A model generated the notes under the pieces. The model did no database searches, was not told where the DNA came from, and saw only the letters and a list, made by a program, of their open reading frames with translations. A DNA stretch of 14,477 bases, taken from CAYTSA01 sp964440345. Its GTDB lineage: Bacteria > Desulfobacterota > Desulfovibrionia > Desulfovibrionales > Desulfovibrionaceae. Shown piece by piece: positions 7,601 through 12,331 of the stretch. Both the position numbers and the translations under genes were made by a program. The stretch lies in assembly GCA_964440345.1 (NCBI GenBank), contig CAYTSA010000094.1, forward strand, positions 1 through 14,477, in the 5' to 3' direction. Each line of letters begins with the position of its first letter. The stretch's first letter is position 1.

Positions 7601-8094
7601 GTGGAGGCAAGCAGAATAAACAAGACTGCAATGTCCCCAGGCAGCTGTTTTACGGCCAAGCCCCAGACAGAGACGTCGCGAAAATAAATAGTCAACCGGC
7701 CCACGTTATGGACATTTGAGTATTCATCGACATACGCAATGTCTGCTTCTTTGAACGTAACGCCATTATGCAAGGCGGAATCTGGAATATCGCCCACCAG
7801 ATGAGTAGCGCCATTGCATACGTCGTCCAGCGTGGCGCCAACCACCGTGGGCCACTGGGCTGTTACGCTTAAGACGTTCTGCGTGGTGGCCGGGTCACAG
7901 TCCCATAAGGGGTTAACCAGAGACTTGACCGAGGTTTCCAATATGTCTTGCCGCGCTTGGTCCTGGCCTCTGTGTTCATCAAGATATTGCACGTACGCTA
8001 CGCCTGCTGCAGCCACAATAAACGCTGCACACACCGCGGGCGCAAGAAAAAGCAAGAACTGCTGTGAAATGGAAAGACGTTTGCGTGAAGGCAT
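4672..8094 (-). CDS. Membrane sensor histidine kinase with HAMP, GAF and four PAS domains
   Basis: Sensor kinase of 1140 residues. Order: TM1 about 14-36; periplasmic loop about 37-153 with an LWDCD motif (63-67); TM2 about 154-174; HAMP about 173-228; GAF-like domain about 245-395; PAS domains about 405-512, 525-642, 650-778 and 785-900, several ending in the typical DVT or DIT-D/Q-R or TELK link; HisKA with phosphoacceptor His915 in RIMRHDLKAPLNALLG; HATPase with N-box NLTANAMEA (1034-1042) and G-box GTGLGTYSA (1089-1097). The usual DxGxG box reads HNSGAVP (1064-1070), as in a subfamily of PAS kinases. The first PAS carries a Cys cluster (436, 448, 459, 462, 475; CDFC at 459-462). The ATG at 8094 is 3 nt after the stop of the binding-protein gene, with AAGGA inside that gene's end. 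No receiver domain and no response regulator in the window. The signal sensed is unknown. Confidence 0.93.
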   Translation of the reverse strand: MPSRKRLSISQQFLLFLAPAVCAAFIVAAAGVAYVQYLDEHRGQDQARQDILETSVKSLVNPLWDCDPATTQNVLSVTAQWPTVVGATLDDVCNGATHLVGDIPDSALHNGVTFKEADIAYVDEYSNVHNVGRLTIYFRDVSVWGLAVKQLPGDIAVLFILLASTLAVAYLANRRIITEPLRRLKTVMDGYSDGKAVPLDAFLDRNDELGDLVQAYDALMREVSKRYIRQLNLADCARLLLEAPISEGDRIEEVLSILLQTLKLDRVYMFKNFVHDGELCMQQIHETCGPGIAPQMGNPDLQCLPYEPDFIRWRDNLVSKQPVHGNIKDFPPQEREMLEPQSIRSLAAVPIWTSQGWWGFCGMDDTHAERSWPVNDLMFLQTAADIIGAYVQRAEAEKQQRHEREQFFRILDCMPNMIYVADKDSYEILFANSAACTAMGQDIAGMQCYKALQGKDAPCDFCTNHIIFSQSEAYCWEFKNLRNQRHYYIIDQAIRWTDGRDVRFEMAMDVTELKQIEQALRESEEQFRLAFENANDGVCLVDLNGRMFQVNNRMVEMFGYSKQELEQMTVVDISHPDDKDVSPRFIEKSVTGKVKSAVFEKRYIHKDGHILWGQVSSSLIMDGDDNPLHFISHVQNVTQRVTAEKALRESEERYRLLAENAGDIIWTMDENHRFSFASPSFQRLLGYTKEEAQALMDDEKSQGYLPPDSKKVVRQAVRKRMDSFARGEPDLSTYRIELEHVTKDGRKVWLETATTPIVDENGDFEGVVGVSRDVTDRRRAESELHKFYRSVENSPAGILITGLDGVIEYVNPAFCANTGYAKTEIIGQTPRILKSDVHGDAFYAELWKTISERNTWRGEICNRRKNGELYWELALISPVFNEEGVHTHYLAVKEDITDRKDLERLKEDIDRIMRHDLKAPLNALLGLPQLLAMNDSLSEEQQEIVRLIEESGRNMLRMIELSLDMFKMETGSFKPCLSPVDVLAVLRRVADQNKKLFGAKSIRCVVRVDGEEPAASLQVMVPAEERLLYSILVNLTANAMEATPFDTEIRFEVRRNGETVLEVHNSGAVPKPIRKGFFDKYITYGKQRGTGLGTYSARLMAEAMGSSIRMRTSDADNATCVSLHFPSSEQLPESECGNEE

Positions 8095-8097
8095 GAG

Positions 8098-8991
8098 TTA
8101 TTCGTCCTTAGCGTACAGTAAATGCTCATACCTTTGCGGCACAAGATCGTACCCGTAAAAAGGATTGTCAATTTCTATGACTGTCCTGCCGGCACAAGCC
8201 CCAGCTGGCGGCGGGGAACGGTAGCGGTTGTACACTTCCAGAAACGTCCCGTCCCGGGCCATGGCTTCGAATCCATCGCTCAGACTCTGGTACAGGATGT
8301 CTGCGTTCTCTGCTTTTGGCGACACCCAAGGAAAACGAAACCAGGGATACTTCACCAGAATGTGCGGGTCCGCCACAAGCTCTGGATGAAACTGCTGGAA
8401 ATGGGGCAAAAAGTAGGTCATGCTCTCCTCCAGCCCCAAAGGAAATAGTTGGAAAAAACCAGATTTCATTTCTCGAACGAACTCTGCGTTGCGCCACTGC
8501 CGCACTTCCTTGGTGCGTATGCCGGCGGCGCGGTAGAGCTCCACGTCCATCCACCCTTCGCCCTGACCTATAGTGAAATCAGTCAGATCATCTTTGGATT
8601 GCACGTTGGCCAGGATGTCTTTCTGAGACTCCAGCACCAGGTTCAGCCGCCAGCCCAAAAAACCACGGTCCAGGGGCACAGGAATCATAAGGATATCCCC
8701 CCTGCGGGCTGCCTCCAGCCTGCGTGGCGTGGCCGGCATCATATCCAGATGAGTTTTCCCCTGGATAAGCATATGCAGCTTGCGGCGTTCGTTGCTTTTG
8801 GGGGCATAAATAAACTCCGCGTCCACCCCGGTTTTTTGCAAGGCGGCGCGGCACAGCTCCCGCGCGAATTCCAGATGCTCGTCAGGCTGTACGATAAACG
8901 TGAACTTTTCCGCCGCCGCCGGCGATACGGAGCCAATCATGCACACTATACACAACAGCAGCCAGAAAAGCCTATGATATGCTGCAAACAC
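8098..8991 (-). CDS. Periplasmic solute-binding protein paired with the kinase
   Basis: Exported protein of 297 residues related to the SBP_bac_3 type (polar amino-acid-like) binding proteins. Signal peptide 1-27 with cleavage after PAAA before EKF. Then FTFIVQPDEH, a helix with LCRAALQKTG, IYAP, a segment LIQGKTHLDMMPATPRRLEAAR (lobe 1), the hinge-like IPVPLDRGFLGWRLN and TIGQGEGWMDVELYRAAGI (140-157), and the closing helix SLSDGFEAMARDGTFLEVYNRY, which is typical of the family. The GTG start at 8989-8991 is chosen because GGGAGG (9001-9006) stands 9 nt upstream and the signal peptide then begins correctly; an ATG at 9078 would add 29 unlikely residues. No ABC permease or ATPase is near, while the sensor kinase begins 3 nt after its stop, so a sensory role is more likely than uptake. 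Ligand unknown. Confidence 0.87.
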   Translation of the reverse strand: MFAAYHRLFWLLLCIVCMIGSVSPAAAEKFTFIVQPDEHLEFARELCRAALQKTGVDAEFIYAPKSNERRKLHMLIQGKTHLDMMPATPRRLEAARRGDILMIPVPLDRGFLGWRLNLVLESQKDILANVQSKDDLTDFTIGQGEGWMDVELYRAAGIRTKEVRQWRNAEFVREMKSGFFQLFPLGLEESMTYFLPHFQQFHPELVADPHILVKYPWFRFPWVSPKAENADILYQSLSDGFEAMARDGTFLEVYNRYRSPPPAGACAGRTVIEIDNPFYGYDLVPQRYEHLLYAKDE

Positions 8992-9028
8992 TGAAATTTG
9001 CCTCCCTACTTTTGTCTTGCGGCGCGCC

Positions 9029-9058
9029 AACTGAACAGAACCATTGAAAACTGAACAG
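9029..9058. repeat. Pair of identical 10-bp direct repeats, 20-bp period
   Basis: AACTGAACAG occurs at 9029-9038 and again at 9049-9058, exactly 20 bp (two helical turns) apart, in the leader of the binding-protein/kinase operon. Each contains CTGAACAG, itself a pseudo-palindrome (CTG..CAG). The same-face spacing suggests a dimer pair of a transcription factor. Which regulator binds is unknown. Confidence 0.55.
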
Positions 9059-9068
9059 CCCACAAGAC

Positions 9069-9097
9069 TACATAGCATTCGTCATAACTGGAAGCAA
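9069..9097 (-). promoter_or_regulatory. Possible promoter of the binding-protein/kinase operon
   Basis: On the minus strand TTGCTT (9092-9097) and TATGTA (9069-9074) are 17 bp apart, with TG one base before the -10 (extended -10). Only half of each hexamer matches consensus. If real, transcription starts near 9062 and the direct repeats fall at about +5 to +34, a place that suits repression. Confidence 0.3.
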
Positions 9098-9201
9098 CAT
9101 ATTCAGAACATTACGCAATTCGGGAAAAAACTCACAAACCCCGCCCATATGAAGCGACAGGGCATTGCATGGCAAAGGTCTGTTTTCAGGCGGCGCCGCG
9201 A

Positions 9202-9714
9202 TCAATATTCAATGCCCTCCTGCGCATCCATGCCTCTTTCAAAGGGGTGCTTCACCAGCGTCATTTCCGTGACCAGGTCGGCCTGGTTGGCCAGCCAGTC
9301 CGGCAAGCCGCGGCCTGTCAGCAGCAAGTGGGTCTCTCGCTCCCGGGCCAGATGCACCAAAGCCTTTACCTCTGCGTCGGTGATCAGCTTTGCCCTCAAG
9401 GCGTAGAGCAGCTCGTCGCAGACCAGCAGAAAGGGCGGTTCCTCGCGGTCCAGCCGCTCCAAAGCCCAGTTCAACGTGGACGCAGCTGCAGACCGGTGCT
9501 TCTGGTATTCTCTCTTATCCACAAAAAACCCCGCCCCGCCAGGATAAAACTCCTCGCCCAGCAATTGGTGCAACATTGCCTGCTCGCCCGCCTGCTTGTC
9601 CTTTTTCAGAAACTGGCAGAACGAGACGCGCAGGTCGCGGCCGTGCGTGCGCAAGGCCTGGCCCACGGCCGCTGTGGTTTTTCCCTTGCCGTCTCCGGTG
9701 TTAATGAGCAGCAT
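9202..9714 (-). CDS. cobO: Corrinoid (cob(I)alamin) adenosyltransferase, CobO/CobA/BtuR type
   Basis: Cytoplasmic enzyme of 170 residues that transfers the 5'-deoxyadenosyl group of ATP to Co(I) corrinoids, the step that makes adenosylcobalamin. The P-loop GDGKGKTT is at 7-14, preceded by the short strand LLINT. Family markers follow: SFCQFLKK (31-38), the acidic LVCDEL (97-102), LLTGRGLPDWL (131-141), ADLVTEM (145-151) and the C-terminal KHPFERGMDAQEGIEY (155-170). Length fits the family. The start at 9714 has AAGGA nearby and lies 2 nt after the stop of amrS; the open frame extends 49 residues upstream but that overlaps amrS and lacks family sequence. Last gene of the operon with amrS. No other cobalamin gene and no recognised cobalamin riboswitch is present. 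Confidence 0.93.
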   Translation of the reverse strand: MLLINTGDGKGKTTAAVGQALRTHGRDLRVSFCQFLKKDKQAGEQAMLHQLLGEEFYPGGAGFFVDKREYQKHRSAAASTLNWALERLDREEPPFLLVCDELLYALRAKLITDAEVKALVHLARERETHLLLTGRGLPDWLANQADLVTEMTLVKHPFERGMDAQEGIEY

Positions 9715-9716
9715 GT

Positions 9717-10763
9717 CTAGTCCTTTTTTTCCGTACCCCGTAGCGTATCCATGCCCATGCCGGCAACCTGCGCCCCGCACTTTGCGCACTTTCCCCCCGG
9801 GTCCGCCCGTAGAATGCGGAATCCGCTGCGCTGTATAACAACGTAGCCGCACTTTGGACACCGGGTGTTGTCCCCGTCATGGCCGGGCATGTTGCCGACA
9901 TACACGTACTTCAAGCCGGCTGCGCTGCCAATTTCCCAAGCTTTTTCAAGCGTTTCCAGCGGCGTGACCGGCCGGTCAAGCATTTGGTAGTCTGGATGAA
10001 ACCGGGAAACGTGCCAGGGGACTTCCGGCCCCAAGTCGTCGTGAATGAATTGCGCCATTTCTTTAAGTTCCCGGGGGGAATCGTTCAACCCCGGAATGAC
10101 CAACGTGGTCACCTCCAGCCACCAGCCCATACGCTTGATGTGGCGCAGATTATCCAGCACGGGTCCTAGCCGGGCGCCGCAGATGTTTTCGTAAAACTCT
10201 TCGGTAAAAGCCTTCAGGTCTATGTTGGCGGCGTCAATGAGATACTCCAGCTCGTCCAGACACTGGGGCGACATGAAGCCGTTGGACACCATGAAGTTCT
10301 TCAAGCCTTTATCGTGCGCCTCTGCGGCGGTGGGCTGCATGAGCTCGAAAAAAATGGTGGGCTCGGAATAGGTATAGGCCACGGACAGGCAATTGTGGGC
10401 CATGGCCGACTGGACCAGGGTCTCCGGCGTGACCGGCCGGCCGTCAATGGGCTTACCTTCGCGCGCAGAGGCGGAAAGTGTGTAATTCTGGCAGAATTCG
10501 CACCGCAGGTTGCAGCCCATCGTGCCGAAAGAAAAGGTCTGCGTGCCGGGCATAAAGTGGTAGAGGGGCTTTTTTTCGACCGGATCCACGTTGATGGCTG
10601 CGGCTCTGTCGGCCACCAGGGTGTAGAGCTTGCCGCCGCGGTTCTCCCGAACGCCACAAAATCCTTTTTCCCTGTCTTTGATGCGGCAATACTGGCTGCA
10701 CAGCCGGCATTGCACCTGGTGGTCTTCCGTTTTCAAGTCTTTCCACAACAGCGCTTCCTGCAT
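9717..10763 (-). CDS. amrS: AmmeMemoRadiSam system radical SAM enzyme AmrS
   Basis: Radical SAM protein of 348 residues of the AmrS (pyruvate formate-lyase activating enzyme-related) family. The cluster motif is CNLRCEFC with Cys84, 88 and 91 (CX3CX2C), preceded by SFGTMG. Other conserved parts are YTYSEPTIFFE (130-140), MVSNGFMS (158-165), ANIDLKAF (179-186), EVTTLVIPGLND (217-228) and WHVSRFHPDY (250-259). An extra Cys set lies at the N-terminus (19, 22, 26, 36). At the C-terminus two CxxC pairs (302/305 and 326/329) form a zinc-ribbon-like tail. The ATG at 10763 has GGAGAGGG just upstream. In the family the gene often goes with an AMMECR1 protein and a Memo-like protein; neither is in this window. 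Here it is between a small exported protein (28 nt upstream) and cobO. The substrate is not established for this family. Confidence 0.92.
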   Translation of the reverse strand: MQEALLWKDLKTEDHQVQCRLCSQYCRIKDREKGFCGVRENRGGKLYTLVADRAAAINVDPVEKKPLYHFMPGTQTFSFGTMGCNLRCEFCQNYTLSASAREGKPIDGRPVTPETLVQSAMAHNCLSVAYTYSEPTIFFELMQPTAAEAHDKGLKNFMVSNGFMSPQCLDELEYLIDAANIDLKAFTEEFYENICGARLGPVLDNLRHIKRMGWWLEVTTLVIPGLNDSPRELKEMAQFIHDDLGPEVPWHVSRFHPDYQMLDRPVTPLETLEKAWEIGSAAGLKYVYVGNMPGHDGDNTRCPKCGYVVIQRSGFRILRADPGGKCAKCGAQVAGMGMDTLRGTEKKD

Positions 10764-10791
10764 TCCACCCTCTCCTGTGCCTGTGAGTTTT

Positions 10792-11079
10792 TTATGGATC
10801 CACCGGTATGATTATCTCCGGCCGTACTTCAATGTCCATCTGCGAGCCGTTTTCCTGCTGCGGCAGCGATGGGTCCGGCCCCACGCGCATGATGGAGTCA
10901 CCGGTAGCCGGATCACGCTCCATGACCATGCCTTCGTGCAGTGTTCCCATGATGTAGTTCTCCCGGGGCTGTACCTGGCTTGACCTTTCCCTGTGGGTTG
11001 TGGCGTTGTCCGCCCGCGAAGGATAACAGCAGACACAAACCATCATCATCGATACAATGAATAGACTCATCGGGTGCAT
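10792..11079 (-). CDS. Small exported protein of unknown function
   Basis: 95-residue protein that I do not recognise. Residues 1-23 form a signal peptide (SLFIVSMMMVCVCC, cleavage likely after SRA before DN). The mature part of about 72 residues is polar, with two short repeated-looking segments, GTLHEGMVMERDPATGDSIMRVG and QMDIEVRPEIIIPVDP, and no cysteine. The start at 11079 is chosen because AAGGGGGAG stands just before it; an in-frame ATG at 11121 would add 14 charged residues ahead of the signal peptide and has a poorer ribosome site. It ends 28 nt before amrS and is the first gene of that operon. A weak minus-strand promoter (TTGGTG, 16 bp, TAAGAT) may lie at about 11107-11134. Confidence 0.7.
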   Translation of the reverse strand: MHPMSLFIVSMMMVCVCCYPSRADNATTHRERSSQVQPRENYIMGTLHEGMVMERDPATGDSIMRVGPDPSLPQQENGSQMDIEVRPEIIIPVDP

Positions 11080-11114
11080 AGCTCCCCCTTGCGCTTCGGC
11101 TCCAAAAATCTTAT

Positions 11115-11144
11115 GTGACATTTCTTCGACACCAAGGCTATACT
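11115..11144 (+). promoter_or_regulatory. Promoter of purM
   Basis: GTGACA (11115-11120) and TATACT (11139-11144) are separated by 18 bp; each matches the sigma70 consensus in five of six positions. Transcription would begin near 11151, about 37 nt before the purM ATG. The region is divergent with the small exported protein gene. I see no clear purine operator. Confidence 0.6.
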
Positions 11145-11187
11145 ATCAGTCCACAGCTTGCATTCACGGCTAACAGGAGCAAAACCC

Positions 11188-12261
11188 ATGCCGCAAAGGT
11201 CCAAAGCCTACGCCGACGCCGGCGTCAATCTTGAATCCGCCAATACATTGGTAGCACGTCTGAAAGAAATTGTCAGCGGCGCGCACACCAAAGGAGTTGT
11301 CTCGGACATCGGCGGCTTCGGCGGCCTGTTCCGACCGGACCTAGGGGGCATGCGGGAGCCCCTGCTCGTTGCCTCGGCGGACGGAGTGGGCACCAAGCTG
11401 AAGCTGGCCTTTGCCTTTGACAAGCACGACACCGTGGGCCAGGACCTGGTGGCCATGAACGTGAACGACATCCTTGTCCAAGGGGCCAAACCGCTCTTTT
11501 TTCTGGACTATTTCGCCTCAGGCATGCTGGACGTGGACAAGGCCGAAGCAGTCATCCGCGGCGTGGCGCATGGCTGCAAGCTCTCCGGCTGCGCCCTGCT
11601 GGGCGGCGAAACCGCGGAGATGCCAGACATGTACCCCGAGGGCGAATACGACCTAGCCGGCTTTTGCGTGGGCATGGTGGACAACGAAAAAATCGTGGAC
11701 GGGTCCTCCACCAGCGTGGGCGACGCTGTCATCGGCCTGGCGTCGTCAGGAGTGCATTCCAACGGCTTTTCCCTGGTGCGCAAATTGCTACACAATTCCG
11801 GCCTGAAAGGAACCGACCCGTTCCCGGGCGCAGAGGGCAAGACCGTAGCCGGCGTCCTGCTGGAGCCCACGACCATCTATGTGAAAACGGTGCAGAATTT
11901 GCTGCGGGATTTTGACGTCAAGGGCATGGTCCACATCACCGGCGGCGGGTTTTACGACAACATCCCTCGGGTGCTGCCAGACGGGGTGAAGGCCAAGCTG
12001 GAGTTCGAAACCTGGGACGTTCCGGCAGTATTCCACTGGCTGATGGAGCAGGGAAATCTGACCTGGGAAGAGATGTTTCAGATTTTTAACTGCGGAATAG
12101 GCTACATCGTCATTGTAAGCAAAAATGACGTGCAGGACGTGCTGGATAGGCTGGACGGCCTGGAGCAAAAGGGCTGGGTAATCGGCAACATTGCCCGCCG
12201 CACGAGCAAAAAAGCCGAACAGGTGGAGATCGCCACGCCGGCCGGGCCGGAGTGTGGGTAG
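11188..12261 (+). CDS. purM: Phosphoribosylformylglycinamidine cyclo-ligase (AIR synthetase)
   Basis: Fifth step of purine synthesis: ATP-dependent ring closure of FGAM to aminoimidazole ribotide, in the cytoplasm. 357 residues, normal for PurM. Motifs in order: YADAGVN (8-14), ADGVGTK (64-70), GQDLVAMNVNDILVQGA (84-100), FFLDYFASG (104-112), GGETAEMPDMY (139-149), YDLAGFCVG (154-162), SSGVHSNGFSLVR (186-198), HITGGGFYDNIPRVLP (249-264) and MFQIFNCGIGYIVIV (296-310). Start chosen at 11188 because AGGAG stands 8 nt before it; the upstream in-frame ATG at 11158 has none and lacks family sequence. It stands alone between a divergent and a convergent neighbour; no other pur gene is nearby. Confidence 0.97.
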   Translation: MPQRSKAYADAGVNLESANTLVARLKEIVSGAHTKGVVSDIGGFGGLFRPDLGGMREPLLVASADGVGTKLKLAFAFDKHDTVGQDLVAMNVNDILVQGAKPLFFLDYFASGMLDVDKAEAVIRGVAHGCKLSGCALLGGETAEMPDMYPEGEYDLAGFCVGMVDNEKIVDGSSTSVGDAVIGLASSGVHSNGFSLVRKLLHNSGLKGTDPFPGAEGKTVAGVLLEPTTIYVKTVQNLLRDFDVKGMVHITGGGFYDNIPRVLPDGVKAKLEFETWDVPAVFHWLMEQGNLTWEEMFQIFNCGIGYIVIVSKNDVQDVLDRLDGLEQKGWVIGNIARRTSKKAEQVEIATPAGPECG

Positions 12262-12272
12262 CTGATTGACGC

Positions 12273-12299
12273 CGCATGCATAACCACAAAATGCATGTG
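12273..12299. terminator. Hairpin between convergent purM and RTX gene
   Basis: A 9-bp stem with one G-T pair (CGCATGCAT 12273-12281, ATGCATGTG 12291-12299, loop AACCACAAA) in the 70-bp gap between the two gene ends. It could stop transcription from both sides, but no T-run follows on either strand, so the assignment rests on position and symmetry. Confidence 0.4.
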
Positions 12300-12331
12300 A
12301 GCATTGAGCGCATTCTCAGGCGCACGTCGCC

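Noticed and set aside
9079..9201. Possible cobalamin riboswitch or terminator around cobO
   Set aside because: The GC-rich palindrome GCGGCGCCGC at about 9192-9201 has no T-run and no conserved B12-box was found; it also lies downstream of cobO, not upstream.
9715..9861. N-terminal extension of cobO to 9861
   Set aside because: It overlaps the Cys-rich tail of amrS in another frame; the ATG at 9714 with AAGGA and an immediate P-loop is the family start.
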